Source of the DNA: Microbacterium sp. LWH11-1.2
GTDB lineage: Bacteria > Actinomycetota > Actinomycetes > Actinomycetales > Microbacteriaceae
Reading direction: 5' to 3'
Assembly (NCBI RefSeq): GCF_038397745.1
Contig: NZ_CP151636.1
Location: 186,001-250,000, forward strand
Length of the DNA stretch: 64,000 nt
Positions within the stretch are counted from its first letter, which is position 1; every line of letters begins with the position of its first letter. A program made the position numbers and the translations under genes. Below, piece after piece: positions 17,706 to 26,548 of this stretch. The notes under the pieces are model-generated. The model was not told where the DNA came from and searched no databases. It saw only the letters and a list, made by a program, of their open reading frames with translations.

Positions 17706-17721
17706 ACCTTGGCGTCAACAA
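17706..17721. promoter_or_regulatory. Candidate LacI operator upstream of the lacI-type gene
   Basis: ACCTTGGCGTCAACAA shares its right half with the site at 26366-26381 (11/16 identities overall, with GTCAACAA identical). It lies 30 bases before the LacI start and could mediate autoregulation. The rest of the 175-base gap 17577-17751 shows no gene. Confidence 0.35.
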
Positions 17722-17751
17722 CGGTGATCAACGCTCGAGAGGTACGACTGC

Positions 17752-18795
17752 ATGCCGGAGGATCGCGCTCGGTCGGCGTCTATGCGCGACGTGGCCGAGC
17801 TCGCGGGCGTATCCGGACAAACCGTCTCTCGCGTGGCGAACAATCTGGGCAACGTGACGGAGCGGACACGCCGTCGCGTCGAACTGGCGATGAAGGAGCT
17901 CGGCTATCGTCCGAACATCGCGGCGCGTGCCCTCCGAAACGGCGAGTTCCGATCGATAGCCGTCGTGGTGTTCGGCCTCGAGACTCTGGGCAACGTGCGG
18001 ACAGTGAGCGCGATAGCCGAGGAGGCGGCGAGACGGAGCTATGCCGTCGAACTGATATCGGTGCAGCATTCGCCCGAAGAAGCGGGCACGGCCGACTTCT
18101 CATGGGCCATACGTAGACTCGGGCAGGATGCCGTCGACGGCATCATACTGATCCTGGAGACGAGCAACTCCGCCGGAGCGGCAGTGCGCCTACCTCCTGG
18201 CGTTCCCGCGGTGATCGTCGATGCGGGCGCCGCTTTCGAGCATCCGTCGGTCGACGCGAACCAGGAGCAGGGCGCCCGCCTCGCCGTGGATCACCTTCTT
18301 GAGCTCGGACATCCGACCGTCTGGCATATCGCCGGGCCGCCCGAATCGAACGCGGCGGCTGCACGTGCACGAGCATGGCGGACTCAGCTCGAACAAGCCG
18401 GTCGACTCGTTCCCGAGATGCTCATCGGCGACTGGACCCCTGAGTCCGGCTACAACGCAGCGCTGGAACTGGCCGCCCGCCAGGAAGTGACGGCGGTCTT
18501 TGCAGCAAACGATCAGATGGCACTCGGCGCCCTCCGCGCGTTTCACGAGAACGGGGTCCCTGTACCTGAGGGCATCAGCGTCGTGGGATTCGACGACATG
18601 GTCGAGTCATCGCAGTTCTGGCCCCCGCTCACGACGGTGCGGCAACGCTTCAAGGCAGCGGGTGCCACCGCCGTATCCCTGCTCGTCGACCAGATCGAGC
18701 ATGGTGAAGCCCCGGCAGGACGGCGCGTGATCGATACAGAGCTCGTGGTGCGCGCGTCGACCGGCCCCTTCGGCGAGCGATCTTCCCGCCGATAG
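17752..18795 (+). CDS. LacI family transcriptional regulator
   Basis: A 347-residue LacI-type regulator. The N-terminal HTH (SMRDVAELAGVSGQTVSRVA) and hinge helix (YRPNIAARALRNG) are followed by a periplasmic-binding-protein-like sensor domain with the usual FAANDQMALGALRAF and ISVVGFDDM motifs. Located directly upstream of GH95 and GH29 and on the same strand; ACGT-centred palindromes lie in front of the glycosidase and transporter operons. It most likely represses the locus and is released by a mono- or disaccharide. Confidence 0.88.
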   Translation: MPEDRARSASMRDVAELAGVSGQTVSRVANNLGNVTERTRRRVELAMKELGYRPNIAARALRNGEFRSIAVVVFGLETLGNVRTVSAIAEEAARRSYAVELISVQHSPEEAGTADFSWAIRRLGQDAVDGIILILETSNSAGAAVRLPPGVPAVIVDAGAAFEHPSVDANQEQGARLAVDHLLELGHPTVWHIAGPPESNAAAARARAWRTQLEQAGRLVPEMLIGDWTPESGYNAALELAARQEVTAVFAANDQMALGALRAFHENGVPVPEGISVVGFDDMVESSQFWPPLTTVRQRFKAAGATAVSLLVDQIEHGEAPAGRRVIDTELVVRASTGPFGERSSRR

Positions 18796-18852
18796 GCGAT
18801 CGCCCGACTCACGCCGTTGACATCAGCGTTTCCGAGCATGTATCTTTGGCTC

Positions 18853-18872
18853 GAATGTTTACGTAACCATTC
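18853..18872. promoter_or_regulatory. Probable LacI-family operator before GH95
   Basis: GAATGTTTACGTAACCATTC is identical to its own reverse complement at 18 of 20 positions and has the central CG typical of LacI-family sites. It lies 24 bases upstream of the GH95 start, where binding would block transcription. It shares the TGTTNACGTNAACA-like core with sites at 17706, 26366 and 26475. Confidence 0.65.
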
Positions 18873-18896
18873 GTATTTTCGCGGGACCACACCGAC

Positions 18897-21332
18897 ATGA
18901 AGCTCCCCTCAGAGTTCGGACCCACGATCGTCGAAACTCATCCCTATCCCCCTCCGTTCGTGAGCGAAAGGCCGCTGTCCGTGACATTCACGCAGACCGA
19001 TCAGACCGGGCCCACCGGGCGCACGACTGAGACCCGTTCCGGGCGGGAATCCTTCATCAGCACGAGCACCGCGCCGCACTGGTTCGATGGCGTCGTCACG
19101 GGAAGCGGAGTCGTCGGTGCGATCGTATGGGGCGCTCCGCACGAGCACGTGGTCTCCCTCTCACATGAGCGGTTCTTCGTGCCCGCGAACTCGATCATGC
19201 CGCCTCCCGACACCGGCGCGCGGATCGAGGACATTCGACGAGAGCTCCTCTCCGCGAACCCGTCCGCCGCAGCGGCTCTGGTCGCAGACAGCGTCGCGGA
19301 AGCTGCAATGGACGATCTCATCTGGACAGACCCGCTTGGCCCCACGTCGGAGCTGCGCATCGAGTGCGCGACGGTCGAACCGCACACGTATCGCCGATCC
19401 GTGGACTTCGCCACCGGCGAGGTCCACATCCGCTGGATGGACGACGCCGGCGCGACCGAACTTCGCGTATCCGCCCGCCGCGGCGACTCGAACGTCACCG
19501 TGCGGTACCGCTCCGACAGCCCCGGGCCCGTGACGGCGCACCTCGGCATGCCTCGCAACAGAGAGGCACTGCGCGGCGAATCACCCGACTACGCCGACGA
19601 CGTCGAGTGCCGCGTATGGGAGGAGAGCCCCACGACGGCGAGCCTGGAGCTGCGTGCGACGCACCCCGAGAGTGGACGCATCGTCTCCGCCACGACCCGC
19701 ATCCAGGCGCCCCTCGCCTCGCAGGTGCGCATCCACGACGGCGACATCATCGCCCGCATCGACACCCTCGCCGGCGAATGGGCGCAGGTCGATATCACCG
19801 TGGACGTGAACGACGGCGCTGCGCACTCGTCATCCGATCCCCACGCGCATGACGCGTTGCAGAGAGCCTCCACCCTCTCTCTCGCTTCGCTCGTTCCCGC
19901 GGACATCACGACGGAGGAGCTGCTCGGCCGGGCCCCCGACGACACGGACCACGCACTCGCGCTCATCGAGCTGGCCTACGCGGCAGGCCGATACAACATC
20001 ATCTCGTCGACAGGCGAGCTCCCCGCCACCCTCCAGGGAGTCTGGCAAGGCACATGGTCACCCCCGTGGTCGGCGGACTACACCCTGAACGGGAACGTGC
20101 AGAACGGGTCGATCGCCTCGCTCGTGTCTACGGGCACCCCCGAGCTCATTCGATCGGTCACGCGACTGGTCGTCCCTCGCCTCGAAGACTTCCGCACCAA
20201 CGCGAGACGCGTCTTCGGAGTCGAGGGCGCCCTGCTTCCGTCTCGCATGAGCAGCCACGGCCTCGCCAATCACTTCTCCGCTGACTACCCTCTCCAGTTC
20301 TGGACAGGATGCGGCGGCTGGATCCTCCGTATGCTCGCAGACGCCGTCCTGGCGACGGGCGACCGCGAGCTCGTCGACGACAGCACATGGCACCTCGTGG
20401 AGGAAGTGCTGCGCTTCTACCAGGAGGTCGGCTCCCAGGTTCCGCTTGCGCCCGCCTACTCGCCGGAGAACACCCCGTTGGGCGCCCCCACCCCCATCTC
20501 CGTCGACCCGACGATGGACATCGCGATCCTCCGGGACCTTGCCCGGTCTGCTACCGTGCTCGCCGAGGCCAGAGGAGTGCCGACTCCGGAACTGCCCACG
20601 GTCGCTGCACGGTACCGCGTGGAAGACGGGCGTCTCGCCGAGTGGTCATCCCCAGGACAACCCGATGACGTCGCCCATCGTCACGTAAGTCAGCTGTACG
20701 GCCTCTGGTACGAGCCCGATGATGCCTTCGACGACCCGCAGCTGCGCAGCGCCGCGGCAAAGCTGATTCACGACAAGATCGCCTGGCGGGCCGAGAACCC
20801 AGGACCACCTCCTGGCAACATGGAGATGGCGTTCGGGCTCACACAGCTCGGTCTGGCCGCGGCCACGTTGGGAGACTCCGACGCCCTGCAGCAGTGCATC
20901 GAATGGCTCACACAGCTGCACTTCACGACGGCGATGACGACCACTCACGATGCCGGAAGGATGTTCAACGTCGACGCGAGCGGTGGACTGCCCGCTGTGA
21001 TCGCTTCCGCTCTCGTGCAGTCGACCCGCCAGACGATCCATCTGCTGCCTGCGCTGCCCGGGCCCTGGACGAACGGATCCGTGACGGGGCTCACCACCCG
21101 AACCGGCCTGCGGGTGGACGAGCTGAGTTGGGACGAGCACGGCATGACCGTCGCACTGTCCGGCGATCCGGCCTCACGCTGGGTGCGTCGCGAGGGCGTG
21201 ACTGTTCAGCTCCCCCGGCCTGCGTCCCTGCGCAGCGGATCCGACCCTGCCACGCGCTTCCGTCTTGCGGAGGCCGACTCGCACACCTTGAACTTCCGGT
21301 GGGTCGAGGAGACGACTCCCTCGAGATCATGA
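18897..21332 (+). CDS. Glycoside hydrolase family 95 (alpha-L-fucosidase-like)
   Basis: An 811-residue cytoplasmic protein without a signal peptide. The N-terminal GH95 beta domain (VVTGSGVVGAIVWG) and the catalytic barrel are recognisable: LQGVWQGTWSPPWSADYTLN carries the Asn/substrate-binding region, then APAYSPENTP and HRHVSQLYGLWY. GH95 enzymes are inverting alpha-1,2-L-fucosidases or alpha-L-galactosidases. The NGNVQ segment differs from the usual NINTEMNYW, so activity may be shifted. A second fucosidase (GH29) follows. The lack of a signal suggests that it acts on imported oligosaccharides. Confidence 0.8.
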   Translation: MKLPSEFGPTIVETHPYPPPFVSERPLSVTFTQTDQTGPTGRTTETRSGRESFISTSTAPHWFDGVVTGSGVVGAIVWGAPHEHVVSLSHERFFVPANSIMPPPDTGARIEDIRRELLSANPSAAAALVADSVAEAAMDDLIWTDPLGPTSELRIECATVEPHTYRRSVDFATGEVHIRWMDDAGATELRVSARRGDSNVTVRYRSDSPGPVTAHLGMPRNREALRGESPDYADDVECRVWEESPTTASLELRATHPESGRIVSATTRIQAPLASQVRIHDGDIIARIDTLAGEWAQVDITVDVNDGAAHSSSDPHAHDALQRASTLSLASLVPADITTEELLGRAPDDTDHALALIELAYAAGRYNIISSTGELPATLQGVWQGTWSPPWSADYTLNGNVQNGSIASLVSTGTPELIRSVTRLVVPRLEDFRTNARRVFGVEGALLPSRMSSHGLANHFSADYPLQFWTGCGGWILRMLADAVLATGDRELVDDSTWHLVEEVLRFYQEVGSQVPLAPAYSPENTPLGAPTPISVDPTMDIAILRDLARSATVLAEARGVPTPELPTVAARYRVEDGRLAEWSSPGQPDDVAHRHVSQLYGLWYEPDDAFDDPQLRSAAAKLIHDKIAWRAENPGPPPGNMEMAFGLTQLGLAAATLGDSDALQQCIEWLTQLHFTTAMTTTHDAGRMFNVDASGGLPAVIASALVQSTRQTIHLLPALPGPWTNGSVTGLTTRTGLRVDELSWDEHGMTVALSGDPASRWVRREGVTVQLPRPASLRSGSDPATRFRLAEADSHTLNFRWVEETTPSRS

Positions 21333-21432
21333 CCAGGTCTCGCCTCCACGCGCCACCACCGGAACCCGCATGCCCGCCGACCCACCCCGAGGCGACCCCC
21401 GTCTTCCGCCTCAGAACAGGAATCAGGACCCG

Positions 21433-22977
21433 ATGAACAGACCACTCTCACCCCTCGATCCGTCCACTCTCCCTGCCCCCGTGGACGTCTCCGACAACTC
21501 CGCCGCACTTGCGGCAGTGGATGCGGTGATCGAGGCGGGTCCGTACGCGGCGGACTGGGAATCGCTTCGCGCGTACGAACCGCCCCGCTGGTATCTCGAT
21601 GCCAAACTCGGCATCTTCATCCACTGGGGCGTCTATTCTGTACCTGCTTTCCACAACGAGTGGTACTCGCGAAACATGTACCGCGAGGCGAGCGAAGACT
21701 TCGCTCATCATCGGGAGACCTATGGTGAGCATCGCGACTTCGGATACAAGGACTTCATCCCTCACTTCACGATGCGCGACTTCGATCCTGACGAGTGGGC
21801 GGCTGTGTTCAAGCGCGCAGGAGCGCAGTTCGTGGTTCCCGTCGCCGAGCACCACGACGGCTTCGCGATGTACGACACGGAGCGATCGCGGTGGAACGCG
21901 GCGGCGATGGGACCGCAGCGGGATGTCTTCGGCGATCTGACCGCGGCTGTCGACCGCGCCTGGATGGTACCGGGGGCGTCATCGCATCGGGCCGAGCACT
22001 GGTTCTTCATGAACGGCGGTTCCCGTTTCGACTCCGATGTGCGCGACCCTGCGTACGCGGACTTCTACGGACCGGCCCAGCGGGAAGAGGTGGCGCCGAA
22101 CGAGCGGTTCCTCGAAGACTGGCTGCTGCGGACCGTCGAGGTCATCGACAAGTACCGCCCCCAGGTCCTGTGGTTCGACTGGTGGATCGAGCAGCCGGCC
22201 TTCGAGCCCTACCTGCGCCGGCTGGCCGCGTACTACTACAACCGCGCTGCCGAGTGGGGGCGCGAGGTCGCCATCAATTACAAATGGAAGGCGTTCGCCG
22301 AGGGCAGCGCCGTGTACGACATCGAACGCGGGACGATGGGCGGGATCCGTCCGGCCGTATGGCAGAACGACTCGGCCATCTCGAAGAACTCGTGGAGCTG
22401 GATCGAGGGTCACGAGTACAAGACGGTCGATGCGCTCGTCGCCGAGCTCGCGGACACGGTGTCGAAGAACGGCCTGCTCCTGCTCAACGTCGGCCCCACC
22501 CCGGAGGGAACCATTCCGGATGCCGAGAAGCGTGTTCTCGAAGGCATCGGGGACTGGCTGACCCGCAACGGCGAGGCGATCTACGGCACCCGCCCCTGGC
22601 GGATCGCCCAGGAGGGCCCGACGCAGCTGACCGTCGGGTCATTCGTCGACGCCGCGACCCCGGAGTACGGCTCTGCAGACATCCGTTTCACCACTCGGCA
22701 CGATGTCACGGGCGACTACCTGTACGCGATCCTCCTCGCCGAGCCCGACGATGGCGTGGCGCGGATCCGCTCCTTCGGCACGGGATCCGGTCTGCTCGAC
22801 CGCGGTATCCGCGAGGTGACGGTGCTCGGCGTCGCCGAAGCCGTGGCCTGGGAGCAGACGGCCTCTGAGCTGAGCGTGACGCTGCCCCCGCAGAGCCCGC
22901 TCGCGTGCGGTCCCGTCGTCAAGGTGTTCCTCGAAGAGGCCGTCACGCCGCCGCGCCAGGACTTCCTCCACGGCTGA
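21433..22977 (+). CDS. Glycoside hydrolase family 29 alpha-L-fucosidase
   Basis: A 514-residue retaining alpha-L-fucosidase. GIFIHWGVYSVPAF, VVPVAEHHDGFAMYD and the nucleophile region LWFDWW are hallmark GH29 motifs. There is no signal peptide, so it should be cytoplasmic. I start at the ATG at 21433 because CAGGA precedes it; an in-frame ATG at 21370 has no site. A 100-base gap separates it from GH95, and a strong terminator follows. GH29 typically removes alpha-1,3/1,4- or less specific alpha-fucose, complementing GH95. Confidence 0.88.
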   Translation: MNRPLSPLDPSTLPAPVDVSDNSAALAAVDAVIEAGPYAADWESLRAYEPPRWYLDAKLGIFIHWGVYSVPAFHNEWYSRNMYREASEDFAHHRETYGEHRDFGYKDFIPHFTMRDFDPDEWAAVFKRAGAQFVVPVAEHHDGFAMYDTERSRWNAAAMGPQRDVFGDLTAAVDRAWMVPGASSHRAEHWFFMNGGSRFDSDVRDPAYADFYGPAQREEVAPNERFLEDWLLRTVEVIDKYRPQVLWFDWWIEQPAFEPYLRRLAAYYYNRAAEWGREVAINYKWKAFAEGSAVYDIERGTMGGIRPAVWQNDSAISKNSWSWIEGHEYKTVDALVAELADTVSKNGLLLLNVGPTPEGTIPDAEKRVLEGIGDWLTRNGEAIYGTRPWRIAQEGPTQLTVGSFVDAATPEYGSADIRFTTRHDVTGDYLYAILLAEPDDGVARIRSFGTGSGLLDRGIREVTVLGVAEAVAWEQTASELSVTLPPQSPLACGPVVKVFLEEAVTPPRQDFLHG

Positions 22978-22997
22978 GCCGAACGAAGAGGTGCCAA

Positions 22998-23034
22998 CGG
23001 GCCGCTCGATCCACACCGCGGATCGAGCGGCCCG
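22998..23034 (+). terminator. Intrinsic-type terminator after GH29
   Basis: A 15-bp perfect stem (22998-23012 with 23020-23034) and a 7-base loop, starting 21 bases after the GH29 stop. There is no long T tract, as usual in high-GC actinobacteria. The stretch 23035-23153 shows no credible gene. Confidence 0.75.
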
Positions 23035-23153
23035 TGTCTTGCGGGACAGTCGCATACTCGCGGTGTGATCGACGAGTGCGGCATCCCGAACATGGAGTAC
23101 GACGATTGACCCCTCGACATGTGCCGCCGAGTCCCTCGGGCTCGAATGCACAG

Positions 23154-23192
23154 AAGGAGCGCACGTCCCCAGGTCGAGGACGTGCGCTCCTT
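23154..23192. terminator. Bidirectional terminator before the convergent beta-helix gene
   Basis: A 15-bp perfect stem (23154-23168 with 23178-23192) with a 9-base loop, located 23 bases beyond the stop of the minus-strand gene at 23216. It can end transcripts from both directions. Confidence 0.7.
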
Positions 23193-23215
23193 GTCTGTGC
23201 GATGCGGCCGCCGGG

Positions 23216-26200
23216 TCAGACGCCGATGACGCGGCGACTCTTAGCGGCCGCGAAGACTCCACCCGCGGTCAGCAGGACGAGCGCGAGCAGCGCCACCGCG
23301 ATGGGCAGTTCGGCTCCCGTGATTGCCAGGTGTCCGGTCGTCGATCCGCCGACAGATCCGCCGACTATCCCGCCGCCCGCGCCGGGCGTCGTGCCCGGGC
23401 CTGCGCCGCCTCCGGGAACGGTCGCGGCGCGCACCGCGGCGGTGGGATCGCTCGTCACCGAACCGTCTCGGAAGCCCTCGAGAGAACCCGTGACGGTGAC
23501 AGTGATGCGGGAGCCCACGGCATCCGCGGGAATCACGAACTGATCGCCCGTCTGTGCCGCCGCCGCCGAGAGAAGGATAGACGCGGGGACAGTATCGTCG
23601 CTCCTGGCTCCGACGGGGACGCCGTCGACGGCCCACTCGTACGTCAGCGACGTGCCCTCGGGCCAGCCCTCCGACTCCGCGGCGAGAGTCTCTCCGACCA
23701 CGGCCTGGCCCGAGATCGACGGACGCTCCGACGGAGCGACCTCGTCGACGACCGTCGGTGCGGCGAACGTCAGGGTCAGGCGCGGTGCCAGGCCCTCCGC
23801 GTTGGGGTTACGGGCGCCGCCCTCTCTCGAGACGAAGAGAAGATCCTGCCTCTTCGTCTCGTTCACGGCGAAGGAGACCGCGGAGGCGTCCGCGGCGAGC
23901 CGCGTGACAAGAGGAAGGACGTCGATCGTCGCCTTGGAGCCCACCGGCTTCTGCGTCGCGGAGTACGACGCGTCCGATCCGACCTTGTTCGGTGATGTGA
24001 CGTCGAAGGGTGCCGACGTGGCGGTCACCGTGGTGTCGATCGCCGGCTTGGTCAGCCAGGTCACGGCACCGTCCACGGTGTTCGTGCGCGCCGGAGGCGT
24101 GCTCTTGCCGTCCCCTTCGATCCACCCGGGGGTCGCGAGCGCCGCGACCAGGCTGTTGGAGCCGCTGAGTCCACCCTTGGCGGGCCCCGCGTACGTCATG
24201 GTGAGCTCGGCGGACAGCAGTTCCCCTGCCGCGATGCGCTCGCCCAGGTCTCCCAGCTCGAACGAGAGCAGGCTGAGCTTGGAGTCACGATTCGACTGGT
24301 TACCCGCGTACTTCTCGCCGAGGACGCCGCCGAGGTTCGCGTCGTTGAAGTTCAACATCCGCAGCAGTTCGCCGTCACCGTAGTTCAGGGTCTGCTCCGC
24401 GTTCCACGTCTGTACGTTCGTGTCCGCCGCGACCGGGATCTCGATCCTCTCCGCATCGGGATCGATGACCTTGACCGTCGCCGATCCCGTCGCGGTCGCA
24501 CCGTGGGAGTCGGTCGCGAGGAGGGGGATGCTGGTGGTGCCGGCCTGAGCGCTGGTGGGCGTCCAGTGCAGGGCGTTGTCCGTGATGGTCGCGCCCTCCG
24601 GCAGCGACGGGGACGATACCTGCACGGTGTCGCCGTCGCCGTCGCTCACCGGAATCGGGAGGACGAGCTCGGTGCCGACCTCGATCTCCGACGTCGGGAT
24701 CGTTCCGAAGACGGGCGCGACATCCTCGATGAAGTCGAAGTCGCGGTTCACGACGTTCGTGAGCTTCAGGGCGAACTGCGTCAGTCTCGTGACCGGCGTT
24801 CCGGCGACCGAGAGGTCGTGGATGCGCAGATCAGTGGTGTTCGAGATGTTGATGGGCAGATTGTGCGAGAACCAGACGTCGTCCAGGATGAGGGAGCCGA
24901 AACGGTCGGATGCGGAGCTCCCTCGCCCGCCGATGGACGCATTGGTGGTGACCTTGGAGGTGTCGAACGTCGCGTCGGTGAACTTCACCTTCGTGTCCGC
25001 GGTGAAGTTGGACAGCGTGATCCCGAGGTTCTTGAATCCGACGTAGTTGACGTTCTCGAAGGTGAAGTCCTTCTGCGTGTAACCGCCGCCACCGCCGATG
25101 CGCACGCCGTTTCCTGCACCTGCGGTCCAGCCGAGGTGGTTCTTGACCGAGATGCCGAACGTGTCCGCGGTGTCCCACGACAGCCGGTCGGGGTCGGGGG
25201 TGAACTTGTCGTTCGGGTTGTAGTGACCGCTCGCGAAGGTGTCGTCGTTGCCCAGGGAGAGCGCTCCGTTCACCGTGACGTTCTGGCCGCTGGCCAGGTT
25301 GATCCCGTCGACCCAGGGCTGTGCGTAGGGGGTCAGGCCCTTGATGTTGTTGAACGTGATGTTCTTCGCGGTGTGCGTCTCCCAGTTCCACTGCTTCGCA
25401 TCGCGGGCGAGGGTGTCGTTGAACGTGATGTTCTGCGAGTGGAGGATCATGACGCCACCCTGGTGCTGGGACGTCGCCGCATCGTGGCGCCAGCCTCCGT
25501 TGCCCGTGTCGTAGTTCGCGAATCCGTTGCCGTCGAACACGCCACGTCCGTAGAACGTGATGTTGGCCGAGTTCCAGATCCCGATGGTCGGCTCCATGGC
25601 CTCCATGGTCGGCTGGATGCGGTTCTTCAGCAGAGCGCCTTCCGCGGTGTAGATCGTGACGGGCTTCGTTCTATTGCGCAGATCGAGACCGGCATATGTG
25701 TACCATCCGTCGGGGAAGTACAGCGTGTCCTTCGAGTCGTCCGAGTAGAGCTCGTCGATAGCTGCCCGGATCTGAGTCGTCTGATCGGTAGCGCCCGTCG
25801 CGTCGGTGACGAAGTCCATGACGTTCACCACGTTGTCGGCGCTGGGGTCGGGGATGGTGGCCGGGTCCTCGAGCGGGTCGTTGACGATGGCGAGTCCCGG
25901 CTGCGCTCCGTTGATCTCCACGATGACGTAGCGCAGTTCGCTCGACATCGTGAAGGTCAGTGTCGTGCCGGACACCGCGACGGCCGAAGCGGGATAGTCC
26001 TTCTCGGGGTAGATCTTCCACGAGGTGATCGGCTCATTCGCCGTCACTGTGAGGACGGGCGTCGAATCGTCCGACGCGAACCGTGCGACAGCCATCCGGT
26101 TGTTGAATCGGTTCGAGTACTTCGCGACGAACACGTCCGTACCGTTCGCCTCGAGCGTGAAGCGATCGGACCGGGCATCTCCCGGGGTGTCGCGATACGT

Positions 26201-26314
26201 GTGCACGGATGCAGCCGCCTCAGCGGCGGCGGGAGGTGGGGCCGAGATCAGGGGGCTGATCAGAATGGCAGCGATCAGTGCCGCAGTGACCGCCCGGGGT
26301 GACTTCTTCGTCAT
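23216..26314 (-). CDS. Secreted, wall-anchored right-handed beta-helix glycosidase/lyase-like protein
   Basis: A 1032-residue exported protein. Residues 1-33 form a signal peptide; a beta-sandwich-like N-domain follows, then a long parallel beta-helix (about 160-530) with repeats such as NITFYGRGVFDGNG, HSQNITFNDT and DGINLASGQNVTVNGALSLG followed by NDDTFASG, an Asp-rich site reminiscent of GH28/GH49 enzymes. Next come a cadherin/dystroglycan-like domain (PVSDGDGDTVQVSSPSLPEG), a DNRLRE-type domain and an Ig-like domain. The C-terminus has a Gly-rich linker, LAITG, a hydrophobic helix and a basic tail, fitting class E sortase anchoring. It probably makes the first extracellular cut. The exact family is uncertain. 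Confidence 0.75.
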   Translation of the reverse strand: MTKKSPRAVTAALIAAILISPLISAPPPAAAEAAASVHTYRDTPGDARSDRFTLEANGTDVFVAKYSNRFNNRMAVARFASDDSTPVLTVTANEPITSWKIYPEKDYPASAVAVSGTTLTFTMSSELRYVIVEINGAQPGLAIVNDPLEDPATIPDPSADNVVNVMDFVTDATGATDQTTQIRAAIDELYSDDSKDTLYFPDGWYTYAGLDLRNRTKPVTIYTAEGALLKNRIQPTMEAMEPTIGIWNSANITFYGRGVFDGNGFANYDTGNGGWRHDAATSQHQGGVMILHSQNITFNDTLARDAKQWNWETHTAKNITFNNIKGLTPYAQPWVDGINLASGQNVTVNGALSLGNDDTFASGHYNPNDKFTPDPDRLSWDTADTFGISVKNHLGWTAGAGNGVRIGGGGGYTQKDFTFENVNYVGFKNLGITLSNFTADTKVKFTDATFDTSKVTTNASIGGRGSSASDRFGSLILDDVWFSHNLPINISNTTDLRIHDLSVAGTPVTRLTQFALKLTNVVNRDFDFIEDVAPVFGTIPTSEIEVGTELVLPIPVSDGDGDTVQVSSPSLPEGATITDNALHWTPTSAQAGTTSIPLLATDSHGATATGSATVKVIDPDAERIEIPVAADTNVQTWNAEQTLNYGDGELLRMLNFNDANLGGVLGEKYAGNQSNRDSKLSLLSFELGDLGERIAAGELLSAELTMTYAGPAKGGLSGSNSLVAALATPGWIEGDGKSTPPARTNTVDGAVTWLTKPAIDTTVTATSAPFDVTSPNKVGSDASYSATQKPVGSKATIDVLPLVTRLAADASAVSFAVNETKRQDLLFVSREGGARNPNAEGLAPRLTLTFAAPTVVDEVAPSERPSISGQAVVGETLAAESEGWPEGTSLTYEWAVDGVPVGARSDDTVPASILLSAAAAQTGDQFVIPADAVGSRITVTVTGSLEGFRDGSVTSDPTAAVRAATVPGGGAGPGTTPGAGGGIVGGSVGGSTTGHLAITGAELPIAVALLALVLLTAGGVFAAAKSRRVIGV

Positions 26315-26365
26315 GACTTCCTCGCTCGTAGATTGATCGGGTCAAAACGAAGATAGATCTGATCC

Positions 26366-26381
26366 TTGTTCACGTCAACAA
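26366..26381. promoter_or_regulatory. Probable LacI-family operator
   Basis: TTGTTCACGTCAACAA matches its reverse complement at 14 of 16 positions with an ACGT centre. It lies in the divergent region between the beta-helix gene (start 26314) and the sugar transporter operon (start 26549), 52 bases from the former. Confidence 0.65.
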
Positions 26382-26467
26382 CGGGATGGCTGGAGCCCGT
26401 CGACGCGCGTTCCCCCAGAGAACTAGCTCGAAAACAAGCGGTGAGGCGGCCTCATCTCCTGCCGGCC

Positions 26468-26498
26468 TTGACATATGGCGACGTCAACACATTATGAT
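26468..26498 (+). promoter_or_regulatory. Transporter-operon promoter overlapping a LacI half-site
   Basis: TTGACA (26468-26473) and TATGAT (26493-26498) are 19 bases apart. The sequence at 26475-26490 (ending GACGTCAACAC) repeats the right half of the operator at 26366 and lies inside the promoter spacer, so a bound repressor would block polymerase. Confidence 0.5.
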
Positions 26499-26548
26499 GA
26501 AACATCGGATGATCACGTCACCATTCGACACCGAAGGATTGGACATAG

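Noticed and set aside
23065..23109. Fifteen-codon GTG frame between the two terminators
   Set aside because: No ribosome binding site, too short to support, and isolated between two hairpins.
24503..26302. A 599-codon plus-strand frame antisense to the beta-helix protein
   Set aside because: Low-complexity Arg/Val/Asp composition with no domain motifs; the minus strand has a signal peptide, repeats and a sorting signal.
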